Shown: positions 7,909 to 15,711 of the stretch, piece by piece
Position numbering within the stretch: position 1 is the stretch's first letter
Layout: each line of letters begins with the position of its first letter
Assembly: GCF_006861775.1 (NCBI RefSeq)
Contig: NZ_VDGG01000044.1
Coordinates: 1 to 32,671 of the forward strand
Origin: Psychrobacillus soli
GTDB taxonomy: Bacteria; Bacillota; Bacilli; Bacillales_A; Planococcaceae
DNA: 32,671 nucleotides
Reading direction: 5' to 3'
Program-made: the position numbers and the translations under genes
Notes under the pieces: generated by a model
What the model saw: only the letters and a program-made list of their open reading frames with translations
Database searches by the model: none
Told to the model about the DNA's origin: nothing

Positions 7909-7993
7909 GCCTATCGTAATGTTTTACTTTTTCATTCCATTGTTTGTCGGAGTATACGCTGCATCAGAGAAAGCTCTGTACATTACGATAGGC
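7909..7993. repeat. Long-spaced 14-bp inverted repeat in an intercistronic gap
   Basis: GCCTATCGTAATGT at 7909-7922 is repeated as its exact reverse complement at 7980-7993. Inside lies a smaller hairpin (CAGAG AAAG CTCTG, about 7965-7978). The element sits between the dioxygenase stop and the flavin reductase start. It could be an mRNA processing or stabilising structure or a very small mobile repeat. A 24-codon open stretch is also present on the minus strand but I cannot assign it. Confidence 0.7.
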
Positions 7994-8008
7994 GTTTTGG
8001 CTTTATCA

Positions 8009-8962
8009 TTAATAGATTTTTTCTTTCATCCAATTCTTATTAATTGTTGTAGTTTCTTTAAATGATTCCGGAACTTCAGCACCCCACCATAGACGCCCGT
8101 TTTTCTCATACGCTTCCTGTGTCCACCCAATAGGTTCCTGATCAAGATCTCGTTTGTAGTCACCGGAATAAATTTCAATTCGATGCCCATCTGGATCTTT
8201 AATATAAAGGAAAAATGCATTTGTTACACCGTGGCGACCAGGACCATATTCAATATTATCGCGGTATCCGGCATCTGCAAGTACGTCTGCTGTTTTAATA
8301 ACTCCTGCAACACCATCAACAATATAAGCAATATGGTGTAGGGATGCTACTTGTTTGTGCACCAAAGCGATATCGTGTGTGAACGGTTCTCTGCGGATCC
8401 ATGCAGCATATTTATCATTGCCATCTGCACTTTCTACATATTCAGATATACTGAAGTCAAAGTTCTTCCAGTAATTCCATTCCGTGTTAACGCTTGGTAC
8501 ACGTAAGTTCATATGGTCAATACGTAGTGGGGGAATCCCGTTTTGTAAATGTGTTCTTCTCATTGGAAGAATGACGTCTTTATTTTCCCCGTGATATACA
8601 TTTAATTGTGGTGAGTGGTGGTAGAATGCTACAGGGTGACCACTTGGCGTAGCGACTTTAAGTACTCTGCCATGGTCCTTATCCTGAACTTCCTCTACTT
8701 CTACACCGAGTGCTTCATTTTTCTTTTTAATATCATCTAAAGCTACTTCACTTGATACACGAAGTCCAAAATGATCTAATGCCACATTATCTTTGTCCTC
8801 ATTCAGAATTAATGAATATTCATCAAACTCCTCAGCTGCACGTAAATAAGCTTTGTTTCCTTCTTGTTTTGTTTTAATATAACCGATAACCTTTTCATAG
8901 AAGTGAAGTGACTTTTCTAAATCCGAAACGTTTAATTGGGCATATCCCAAGCGATAAATCAT
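8009..8962 (-). CDS. Extradiol ring-cleavage dioxygenase, HpaD-like (VOC superfamily)
   Basis: A 317-residue type I extradiol dioxygenase with two vicinal-oxygen-chelate modules (about 4-115 and 145-270). The Fe(II) ligands are visible as H150 (LRIDHMNL), H210 (ASLHHIAYIV) and E263 (DGHRIEIY), and the second-sphere acid/base His is H196 (FTHDIAL). The stretch YGPGRHGVTNAFFLYIKDPD and the tail GRLWWGAEVPESF resemble homoprotocatechuate 2,3-dioxygenase more than catechol dioxygenases, suggesting a substrate with a polar or acidic side chain. Start ATG 8962 is chosen from GGTGAT 7 bases upstream. It lies between a meta-cleavage hydrolase and the flavin reductase. Confidence 0.92.
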   Translation of the reverse strand: MIYRLGYAQLNVSDLEKSLHFYEKVIGYIKTKQEGNKAYLRAAEEFDEYSLILNEDKDNVALDHFGLRVSSEVALDDIKKKNEALGVEVEEVQDKDHGRVLKVATPSGHPVAFYHHSPQLNVYHGENKDVILPMRRTHLQNGIPPLRIDHMNLRVPSVNTEWNYWKNFDFSISEYVESADGNDKYAAWIRREPFTHDIALVHKQVASLHHIAYIVDGVAGVIKTADVLADAGYRDNIEYGPGRHGVTNAFFLYIKDPDGHRIEIYSGDYKRDLDQEPIGWTQEAYEKNGRLWWGAEVPESFKETTTINKNWMKEKIY

Positions 8963-9062
8963 TATCATCACCGTCCAAAATTCATTTATTTTTTAGTTCT
9001 TTTAAGAAGATCGTTGTTAATTTGAAACGCAGGAATATTTTAAGATAATTATTTAATTTACA

Positions 9063-9929
9063 TTAACGACTTATTGATGCATCAGCATGCTTTAACATAA
9101 AGTCGGTAAGTTTTTTATTGAATGCCTCTACTTGTTCCCATTGTGGCCAGTGTCCAGCGTCATAGATTACTTCAAGTTCAGCTCCTGGAATCATGTCTTT
9201 AATCGGACCGGCTTGCTCTACTGTAGAAGTAGGGTCGTGATCTGTCCAAACTAATAGTGTTGGTACATCAATCTTTCCACACCATGCTGGGTCCCAAATA
9301 TATTGTTTTCTTGGTTCAATTTCTTGAAGGTGAACAATATTATAAACCGCTTTTTGGTAAGATGGGTGTGAATAAATTTGACGTCTATTTTCAATCAATT
9401 CGTCTGTTACGACGGACTTATCGTACATAAGCCATTCTAATCGTGTTTTTACATTTTCATAGTTTACATTTACTACAGCATTAATTGTAGATTTTTTGAG
9501 TTTTTCCATAACTTCTGGGTCACTGTTAACATTACCAGGCGTATTTAGTACTAATGCTTTTGCATAGCCAGGATGATGGGCTACAAACCAGGCCGCTACC
9601 CATCCACCTAATGATTCACCGGATATAAATGCCTGTTCCAAGTTCATCGCTTTCATTAAGTCTAGTAAATGATCGCTGTAATCATCGATGCCATAAGGCC
9701 TATCAGGTTTATCTGTATAGCCGTGCCCTAGCATATCAACAACAATCACACGGAAATCTTTACTCAATCCTTGCATGTTTTTTGCATAAGCCTCAATGTG
9801 ACCGCCAGTACCATGTAGGAGGATGAGTGGTTCACCCTCACCAGCTTCTAGTACTCTAGTTTTAATTCCATTCGCATCTACATAGTGAAGTTTAAATTCT
9901 ATATCCGCTAATTCATTCCAAATTGTCAT
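9063..9929 (-). CDS. Alpha/beta hydrolase, probable meta-cleavage product hydrolase
   Basis: A 288-residue alpha/beta-hydrolase of the BphD/HsaD size class, expected to hydrolyse the C-C bond of the vinylogous 1,5-diketone formed by ring cleavage. The oxyanion region is LLHGTGGH at about 38-44, the nucleophile Ser106 (GESLGGW), the acid Asp232 (WTDHDPT) and the His260 (AGHWPQWE); the H-W after the His and the lid between residues 135 and 205 fit C-C hydrolases. A strong GGAGGG precedes the ATG. Its neighbours are an oxygenase and an extradiol dioxygenase, which is the main argument for this function; ester hydrolase activity cannot be excluded. Confidence 0.85.
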   Translation of the reverse strand: MTIWNELADIEFKLHYVDANGIKTRVLEAGEGEPLILLHGTGGHIEAYAKNMQGLSKDFRVIVVDMLGHGYTDKPDRPYGIDDYSDHLLDLMKAMNLEQAFISGESLGGWVAAWFVAHHPGYAKALVLNTPGNVNSDPEVMEKLKKSTINAVVNVNYENVKTRLEWLMYDKSVVTDELIENRRQIYSHPSYQKAVYNIVHLQEIEPRKQYIWDPAWCGKIDVPTLLVWTDHDPTSTVEQAGPIKDMIPGAELEVIYDAGHWPQWEQVEAFNKKLTDFMLKHADASISR

Positions 9930-10001
9930 TTAATTTCCCTCCAATAATTTGCAAGCATTATAAAAAGCTTACATTGTAGTGTTAAATAACCTAAGATAAA
10001 A

Positions 10002-11189
10002 TTAACCCCGAACTCCACTATCAAACCCAAATAATTCTAGTCCATAAGCTTGAACAGAGTCTTCATATAAAGATGTTTTGTGTGTAGCAACAGATAAAAT
10101 ATCACGGAAGAATTGTTCAATTGGTCCACCTTTATATAAAGCAGCTCCCCCAAGAGTGAGTAAAACTCTTACAGCAATATCTGTACAAATTTTCATTATT
10201 TTTGTTCGAATAGCAAAGAACTCTGCTGCTGGTGTTGGATTTTTGCTATTTCTTGAATTTTCAAGTTTTTTTATATATTGATCCATTAACGCCTCAGCTG
10301 CATGAAAATCAGTAGTTATTTCTGCCATCACTCGTTGACTTCGTGGAGACTCACTTTCTAGTAAACCATCATCCATTAAACGTCTCCGCTTTTCAGTAGC
10401 ACTTTTGAACTCATCAATGACACGTTTTGTTCCGCCAAGCACCATATAAGGGAATCCTAGATAGAACGCTGAAAAGTATGGAACATGATAGAATGGATAG
10501 TCTTTATCATAATCTTCCTCTGGTGGTCTACCGCCAAATTCTAGACGTGATATTGGAAGGATTCTTTCTTTCGGTACATATACATTGTCTGCGATAATCT
10601 GGTTACTTCCTGTACCGCGAAGCCCGAATGTATCCCAGTTCTCTACGATTTGAAGATCCGAAGTCCTCAGAATAGGCAAGCATACTTCTGGTTCATCCAT
10701 ACCTGGTAATTGCAGTTTAACCCCTACGCCTATCCAATCACTGTAGTTAACACCACTTGCGAATGCCCATTTTCCATTAATGCGGTATCCTTCGCCATCT
10801 TCTTCAGCTGTTCCAACTGCAGCGAAGATATCACTGATTAATCCACCTTGATTTACGATTTCATCTCTTGCTTCTTTTCCCAAAAAGGATGGAAGTGTAT
10901 TGTGAAGTGGATATAGGAAAGTCAGCCATGCAGCTGAAACGTTATAATATGCTACTGTACGAACAATTTCACCGAAGTCTCTTAAACTAACTTGAGGACC
11001 ACCATATTCTTTAGGTAAGTTCATCTTTGAAATTGGTGAATCTTTAATAGCTTGTGCTACATTAGCAGAAATACTTGCATTTTCTTCTGCTTGGGCATTT
11101 TCTTTCTCTGCCAGCTTTCCAATTTCAGTTGCATCAGCCAATAATTTTTGAATTACTTCATTTTCTGTACTGCTCACAATAGTACTCAT
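10002..11189 (-). CDS. ACAD-fold flavin-dependent monooxygenase, oxygenase component (HsaA-like), copy 1
   Basis: A 395-residue protein with the acyl-CoA dehydrogenase fold but belonging to the group D flavin monooxygenases (HsaA, HpaB-C2 and relatives), which use reduced flavin from a separate reductase to hydroxylate a phenol next to its OH. Visible are the N-terminal helical domain with LPKEYGGPQVSLRDF at about 59-73, the beta domain with GKWAFASGVNYSDWIGVG, FGLRGTGSNQ, and the C-terminal helix bundle with SPRSQRVMAEI and TSLYEDSVQAYG. No catalytic Glu of true dehydrogenases is evident. Its length matches HsaA (about 394). GAGGAG precedes ATG 11189, and a candidate cre site lies just upstream. 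Confidence 0.85.
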   Translation of the reverse strand: MSTIVSSTENEVIQKLLADATEIGKLAEKENAQAEENASISANVAQAIKDSPISKMNLPKEYGGPQVSLRDFGEIVRTVAYYNVSAAWLTFLYPLHNTLPSFLGKEARDEIVNQGGLISDIFAAVGTAEEDGEGYRINGKWAFASGVNYSDWIGVGVKLQLPGMDEPEVCLPILRTSDLQIVENWDTFGLRGTGSNQIIADNVYVPKERILPISRLEFGGRPPEEDYDKDYPFYHVPYFSAFYLGFPYMVLGGTKRVIDEFKSATEKRRRLMDDGLLESESPRSQRVMAEITTDFHAAEALMDQYIKKLENSRNSKNPTPAAEFFAIRTKIMKICTDIAVRVLLTLGGAALYKGGPIEQFFRDILSVATHKTSLYEDSVQAYGLELFGFDSGVRG

Positions 11190-11235
11190 AATTTCACTCC
11201 TCTAAATATATCTTGTAATTTTTTTGTATTAGCAT

Positions 11236-11249
11236 TGATAACGCTTACA
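11236..11249. promoter_or_regulatory. Candidate catabolite-responsive element (cre)
   Basis: TGATAACGCTTACA fits the CcpA consensus TGWAANCGNTNWCA with one mismatch. It lies 47 bases upstream of the copy 1 oxygenase start and just after the hydratase stop. CcpA binding here would link the module to carbon catabolite repression. No strong -35/-10 pair was found beside it, so it could act as a roadblock within the operon. Confidence 0.45.
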
Positions 11250-11251
11250 CC

Positions 11252-12034
11252 TTACTTTTTAAAAATAGCTGTGACCGTACCAAGGTCGGTAAATGTAGCT
11301 TCAAATTCGTCTCCTTCTTGAATCGCCACCGCTTTAGCTAATGCGCCAGCTAAAATCTTCTCACCTTTATGTAGTGCAATATTATATTCTCCAAGTGCAT
11401 TAGCAAGCCAGACCACAGCATTGATTGGGTCCCCCAATACGGCAGCACCAGTTGCTGTTTCTATAAGCTCTCCATTTTTATAAACCTTCATTTCTACATC
11501 AGGTAAATCAATATCATTTAAAAAACAATGATTTCCCCCAAAAATAGCTCCTACAGATGAACCATTATCAGCAACTGTATCTTCAAATTTAATCTCCCAA
11601 TCTTTAATTCTACTGTCTATTATCTCAGCTGCTGGAACAACGTAGTCTGTTGCTTCGATAACGTCTTCCACCGTTACACCTGGTCCTTTTAAATCCTTTT
11701 TTAGAACAAAGGCAATCTCGAACTCTATCTTTGGCTGAATAAATGAATCAAGAGAAATAATGGATTTTTCATCATAAATCATCTCATCCAATAAATGACC
11801 ATAATCCGGTTTATCGACTTTGAACATTTCTTGCATAGCTTTACTCGTTAATCCAATCTTTTTCCCTACAATAGTCGCTCCCATTTCTCGCTTTTGACGA
11901 ACAACTTCAAGTTGTATTTGATACGCCTCATCAACAGAAATTGATTCTGCTGATGAGGTAAAGGGTTCAATTGGCTTCTTGTTCGTTTCTGCCTCCATGA
12001 GTAAGGAAGCTGCTCTTTCTATATCCAACTTCAT
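11252..12034 (-). CDS. 2-keto-4-pentenoate hydratase (2-hydroxypenta-2,4-dienoate hydratase)
   Basis: A 260-residue member of the MhpD/HsaE/DmpE family, adding water to 2-hydroxypenta-2,4-dienoate to give 4-hydroxy-2-oxopentanoate for the aldolase. The metal-binding acids appear as E104 and E106 (PKIEFEIAF) and E137 (PAAEIIDSRI), spaced as in MhpD. GLTSKAMQEMFKV and the C-terminal GEKILAGALAKAV are typical. ATG 12034 stands very close to its GAGGAG; a GTG at 12043 is possible but has no ribosome site. A decayed second copy is at 6658-6930, making this the only functional hydratase in the window. Confidence 0.92.
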   Translation of the reverse strand: MKLDIERAASLLMEAETNKKPIEPFTSSAESISVDEAYQIQLEVVRQKREMGATIVGKKIGLTSKAMQEMFKVDKPDYGHLLDEMIYDEKSIISLDSFIQPKIEFEIAFVLKKDLKGPGVTVEDVIEATDYVVPAAEIIDSRIKDWEIKFEDTVADNGSSVGAIFGGNHCFLNDIDLPDVEMKVYKNGELIETATGAAVLGDPINAVVWLANALGEYNIALHKGEKILAGALAKAVAIQEGDEFEATFTDLGTVTAIFKK

Positions 12035-12067
12035 TCTCCTCACTTTTTTTTAAATCTCATCACTTTT

Positions 12068-12892
12068 TCACGAAGAGTAGAAATATACTACTTCATTCTC
12101 AATGCGGTTATGCCACGTAATCGTTACCTTTTCACCATTGCTAAACTCTGAGTTTTTGTAGTCCTTAAAGTAAATAGTATTACGATCATCAGAAACGTTT
12201 ACATTTACTTGGAACAGTTTATTATTTTTGTGGATAGTTACCGAATAACAACCAGACTCTGGCATTGTATAATAAGGTAACGGTTCAAAAGAGTTACCAT
12301 TCCACTTACATTCAAGTTCATAAGATCTCCCAAGAATATGAGGGAAATTTTCAATACTTCCTGTTGCTAACATTTCACGAATACTTGTGGAACTGATTTT
12401 TTCCCCCTGAAACTCTACTTTTCCCACCTTTGTAACTTCCAACATATCTTTCCCATCCTCTACCATGCGATCGATATGGCCAGCACCGAATTTCCCATAA
12501 GTGAAATCATATCCTGCAACTGCATGCACGACACCAAAGTCAAGTAAATAGTTGGCAACGTATTCTTCAGGTGAAAGAGAAGCAAATCTTTTATCAAATT
12601 CCACAATATAAAATATATCAACGCCGAGACTTTCTAATACCTTCCCTTTTTCTGTTAACGGCATAATATAGTCAAACTTCTTTTTTCCATTAGACAGAAC
12701 TACTTTAGGATGAGGAAAAAAACTCATAACCGTTACTGGTAAACTTTTTTCCTTTGCTTTTTTTACAGCTGTACGAATTACTTTTTGGTGGCCCTTATGG
12801 ATACCATCAAAAAAACCTAATGCAATTACATTTGATGTGGATTTATTCTTCCAATATCCAAGGTTTGTCGCATTCAAATAAATGGTTTCCAT
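12068..12892 (-). CDS. FAD-synthetase-like protein lacking the riboflavin-kinase motif (RibF-related)
   Basis: A 274-residue relative of RibF. The N-terminal FMN adenylyltransferase module is complete: GFFDGIHKGHQ at 26-36, VMSFFPHPK at 55-63, AVAGYDFTYGKFGAGH around 125-139 and ISSTSIREML at 167-176. The C-terminal part keeps an outline of the riboflavin-kinase barrel (LGRSYEL near 187, MPESGCYSV near 210) but lacks the kinase signature GRTLGFPTAN, so it probably only makes FAD from FMN. Its place between a dioxygenase and a hydratase suggests cofactor supply for the flavin oxygenases and acyl-CoA dehydrogenases. ATG 12892 is chosen because the decayed copy begins at the same residue; GAGGGG is 12 bases upstream. 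RibF homology is clear; the catabolic role is inference. Confidence 0.8.
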   Translation of the reverse strand: METIYLNATNLGYWKNKSTSNVIALGFFDGIHKGHQKVIRTAVKKAKEKSLPVTVMSFFPHPKVVLSNGKKKFDYIMPLTEKGKVLESLGVDIFYIVEFDKRFASLSPEEYVANYLLDFGVVHAVAGYDFTYGKFGAGHIDRMVEDGKDMLEVTKVGKVEFQGEKISSTSIREMLATGSIENFPHILGRSYELECKWNGNSFEPLPYYTMPESGCYSVTIHKNNKLFQVNVNVSDDRNTIYFKDYKNSEFSNGEKVTITWHNRIENEVVYFYSS

Positions 12893-12967
12893 TCGATGAT
12901 TCACCCCTCATCTGTAATAACTTATGAAACAGAATTTTCTGCATCAGCCACTATCAATATCTAATAT

Positions 12968-13924
12968 TTACCCTCTTATTGTTGTTCTATTAGCTTGAGA
13001 GGAATTTTCTCCCCAATAAGTAAGAGCTTTTTTATCTTCTAAAGTCCATTTAACTGGTTCCCAATCAGGTTCAAAAATCAAATAGCTATTTGAAAACAGC
13101 TCAATTCTTAATCCGCTGCCAGGATCAATGACATAAAGGTAAATCGCTTGCGAAATGCCATGTTTACCAGGTCCAACAAATTCTACTTGATGCTCTGATA
13201 AAATATCTGCAGCTCGCAGTATATCTTGAGCATTATCTAACCAAAAGCCTAAATGGTGCATTTGATGAGTAGTTGGGGCGTTTGGATCCTTCATTACAGC
13301 AATGTCATGGACTAAATTAGTTACACTCATCCACGCCCCTAATTGTTGGTCTTCTGAATCGACCAAATACTCCCTCAATTTAAAGCCTAGATTATCAATA
13401 ATAAAATTTGATACGGTCTCTACTTCAGCGTTAGTAGCGATATTTACATGGTCAATTCTTCGTGTCGATATCCCTTTTGCCCAAGCTTTATGGCTTTGAT
13501 TTTTTAGGAACGGTTTGTTATTCTCATCGCCTTTAGGTTTATCCATTTCATAGTAGATTTCAAATTTATGTCCTGTTGGCAACTGAAAACGAATCGCTCT
13601 GCCTTGGCCTTTTTCTTCTCCACTCTCAATCCACTTAACTTTTGTTCCTTTCTCTTCTAAAAGTAATGCAAATTGTTCTAAATCTTCTACCCGTTTTGCT
13701 CTCCAGCCAATATGATCAATATACGATGTCTTGCCTGAGCGAATAGATAAACTATGATGTTCAAAATCCCCCCAGCATCGTAAGTAATGAATACCATCTT
13801 CCACTGCCGTTTCTTCTAAACCTAGAATCTCTTTAAAAAACCAGAGTGACTTTTCTATATCCTCAGAAACCAGAGCAACATGACCTAGCTTTGCAATTTC
13901 TGGTGCGTATACATAATTCTCCAT
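12968..13924 (-). CDS. Extradiol ring-cleavage dioxygenase, catechol 2,3-dioxygenase-like
   Basis: A 318-residue two-module VOC dioxygenase. Fe(II) ligands are H159 (RRIDHVNI), H223 or H224 (HQMHHLGFW) and E275 (LRIELFSN); the second-sphere His is H206 (VHDIAVM). The N-terminal module (about 10-125) is the degenerate copy. A conserved GPGKHGISQAIYLYVIDPG precedes the Glu ligand. It is only distantly similar to the other dioxygenase at 8009-8962, so the two likely act on different catechols. A strong AAGGAGG precedes ATG 13924, and the gene follows oxygenase copy 2 by 15 bases. Confidence 0.92.
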   Translation of the reverse strand: MENYVYAPEIAKLGHVALVSEDIEKSLWFFKEILGLEETAVEDGIHYLRCWGDFEHHSLSIRSGKTSYIDHIGWRAKRVEDLEQFALLLEEKGTKVKWIESGEEKGQGRAIRFQLPTGHKFEIYYEMDKPKGDENNKPFLKNQSHKAWAKGISTRRIDHVNIATNAEVETVSNFIIDNLGFKLREYLVDSEDQQLGAWMSVTNLVHDIAVMKDPNAPTTHQMHHLGFWLDNAQDILRAADILSEHQVEFVGPGKHGISQAIYLYVIDPGSGLRIELFSNSYLIFEPDWEPVKWTLEDKKALTYWGENSSQANRTTIRG

Positions 13925-13939
13925 CGTTACTCCTCCTTT

Positions 13940-15103
13940 TTATCCTCGAACTTCGCTATTATATCCAAATAACATTTTTCCGTATGCATCGACCGCATCT
14001 TCATAAAGGGAAGTCACGTGAGTGCCAATCGCTAATAAATCCCTAACAATCATCTCTAAAGGATGCCCTTTAATTAACGCAGCAGCACCTGAAGTTAATA
14101 ATGCCCTTTGGGCGATATCGATACAATATTGAATAATACATGCTCTAATGGCTTTATACTCACTTGGATCATATTTATGGCCAGTATCTTCTTCCAACAT
14201 CTCAATATAGGTTCTCATTAATCCTTTCGCTGCTTGAAGTTTCATCATCATTTCAGCAATTACTCTTTGGCTTCTTGGAGAGGCTTTTTCTGGCTCCCCT
14301 GAGATTCGAATTCTATTTTCTGTTCTCTTTTTAAATTCTTCAATTGCCCTTTCGGCTCCACCAATCGACATAGCTGGAAAGCCAACGTAAAAGGCAGGTA
14401 AGAAATGTACATTATAATATAAATAATTACTATCAAAAGGGCCCTCTAATGGCTTACTTTTCTTTTGTATATCTTGAATTCGGAAAGATAGATCATTAGG
14501 TATAAACAAGTCCTCAATTACTAATGTATGGCTTCCAGACCCTCTTAACCCAAGTGAATTCCAATTTTCAACTATATTTACATTATCTGCATCTATCACT
14601 AAAACAATTTGCTCTGGCGTTTCTTTATCAACCACAACTGCACCCACAGCACACCACTTACTATGTTTAATCCCGCTGACAAAATTGTAAGTGCCCGTTA
14701 GAATATATCCACCATCAACCCTTTTGGCCCTTCCAAGCGGGGCAAGTATATCCGCTAATAGACCGCCATCGTGATAAATTTCATCTCTGCGATGTTTTGG
14801 TAAATAAGCTGCCCAGGAATTATGGAGCGAGTAAAAATAGGTAAGCCATGATGCTGATAAATTGTAGAAACCTACTGTTTTTATCATGTCGGTATAGGTC
14901 GTAAAATCAATTTGTACACTACCATATTCCTCTGGCATAATTAATTTATTGATTCCCTCCTTTTTGATTAGATCAATAACATTTCCGGAAATGGTATTCT
15001 TTTCATCTGCTATTAATCTTTCAGACTCCGCCAGCTTGCCAATTTTCTTCGCACTTTCCATTAAACTTTCATAAACATTCTTTTGTACTGTTGAAACCAC
15101 CAA
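13940..15103 (-). CDS. ACAD-fold flavin-dependent monooxygenase, oxygenase component (HsaA-like), copy 2
   Basis: A 387-residue paralogue of the protein at 10002-11189 with the same plan: MPEEYGSVQIDFTTY near 57, the central beta domain with LGLRGSGSHTLVIEDLF, then SPRSQRVIAEMMMKLQAAK and a near-identical end (TSLYEDAVDAYG, SEVRG). By family it would hydroxylate a phenol to a catechol with reduced flavin. It is the first gene of the first minus-strand block, directly ahead of a dioxygenase. The start is TTG 15103 with GGAG 9 bases upstream; GTG 15100 is an alternative. It faces the divergent regulator across a 600-base gap, so it is the likely main target of regulation. Confidence 0.85.
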   Translation of the reverse strand: MVVSTVQKNVYESLMESAKKIGKLAESERLIADEKNTISGNVIDLIKKEGINKLIMPEEYGSVQIDFTTYTDMIKTVGFYNLSASWLTYFYSLHNSWAAYLPKHRRDEIYHDGGLLADILAPLGRAKRVDGGYILTGTYNFVSGIKHSKWCAVGAVVVDKETPEQIVLVIDADNVNIVENWNSLGLRGSGSHTLVIEDLFIPNDLSFRIQDIQKKSKPLEGPFDSNYLYYNVHFLPAFYVGFPAMSIGGAERAIEEFKKRTENRIRISGEPEKASPRSQRVIAEMMMKLQAAKGLMRTYIEMLEEDTGHKYDPSEYKAIRACIIQYCIDIAQRALLTSGAAALIKGHPLEMIVRDLLAIGTHVTSLYEDAVDAYGKMLFGYNSEVRG

Positions 15104-15130
15104 TTCTCTTCACTCCTTCAATAAAGTTAA

Positions 15131-15160
15131 GTTATCTCTCGAATACTCACTTAATATCAA
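15131..15160 (-). promoter_or_regulatory. Weak candidate promoter for the ring-cleavage operon
   Basis: On the minus strand TTGATA (15160-15155) and GATAAC (15136-15131) are 18 bases apart, ending about 28 bases before the TTG start of oxygenase copy 2. The -10 box is poor, as expected for an activator-dependent promoter. Other pairings are possible (TTGTTG-N17-TATGAA slightly upstream). Confidence 0.3.
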
Positions 15161-15231
15161 AATTTCATAGATACTTAATTCACACCCAACAACTGTCGTA
15201 CCTTTGTATGAATATAGACCAGATTTTCAGC

Positions 15232-15319
15232 ATCATCCTGTGCACGTGCGACCTATTTGTTTTTGGCAATATCAACACCAAAAATTAAAGCCGATGGTGT
15301 ATTTTGCGGGATTTTTCAT
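15232..15319 (-). mobile_element. Remnant of a transposase start, probably IS110 family
   Basis: From ATG 15319 the minus strand reads MKNPAKYTIG and, after a frameshift, LIFGVDIAKNK, a TAG, then VARAQDD. The GVDIAKNKxVARAQD pattern is like the start of IS110-family (DEDD) transposases in Bacillales. Everything after it is lost, and no inverted ends are visible (IS110 usually has none). The rest of the 15104-15711 gap holds only promoters and AT-rich sequence. Confidence 0.4.
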
Positions 15320-15620
15320 TTTGAGTCCACCTTTGGTATCGATTAAGGTTTTCTTGCTGTTCAGTTTAGAACGCATCATACCAGGGGGCTCTTTTTTTGT
15401 TCAACACTCAAATTTCTTATTTATCCAGAAATCCTTAAGTAAAATAAAAAAATATACAAAATGCTCATTGACAGACTTTTTATTAATAATAATTATGGAA
15501 CTGTTTAAGAATTAGGAACAATGAAAGCCCTTTAATCCCTATGATTCTATTCAACCAAATGTATAACAGAAAAGAAATATACTTTTTTACTGAAAAGTCA
15601 GAAAAAACAAACAAAAAATA

Positions 15621-15649
15621 TTGTTTTTTATTACGCTAGGTATTATTAT
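15621..15649 (+). promoter_or_regulatory. Candidate sigma-A promoter of the regulator gene
   Basis: TTGTTT (15621-15626), 17 bases, TATTAT (15644-15649), giving a leader of about 56 bases before ATG 15712. Another TTGACA at 15468-15473 has a poor -10 partner and lies much further upstream. Confidence 0.5.
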
Positions 15650-15711
15650 GGTGATAATCCTTTATTTTCCGTACAATATTTATTCGTTTTATTAAGAAAG
15701 GAAATAATTCT

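Noticed and set aside
8026-8220. A 64-codon minus-strand frame overlapping the end of the HpaD-like dioxygenase
   Set aside because: It is a shifted reading of the same strand as the dioxygenase, which is intact to its stop.
8009-8962. Reading the pathway as the classical homoprotocatechuate (hpa) route because of the HpaD-like dioxygenase
   Set aside because: No HpaE, HpaF, HpaG/H or HpaI-type gene is seen; hydrolase, hydratase, DmpG-like aldolase and DmpF-like dehydrogenase indicate the hydrolytic meta-cleavage route instead.
10002-11189. Calling the HsaA-like proteins acyl-CoA dehydrogenases
   Set aside because: They share the fold, but the conserved C-terminal SLYEDxVxAYG end, the lack of a catalytic Glu, and neighbours (flavin reductase, dioxygenases) fit flavin monooxygenases.
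15204-15515. A 103-codon plus-strand open frame in the regulator/operon gap
   Set aside because: It has no good ribosome site, reads as AT-rich hydrophobic noise, and covers the antisense of the transposase remnant and the promoter area.
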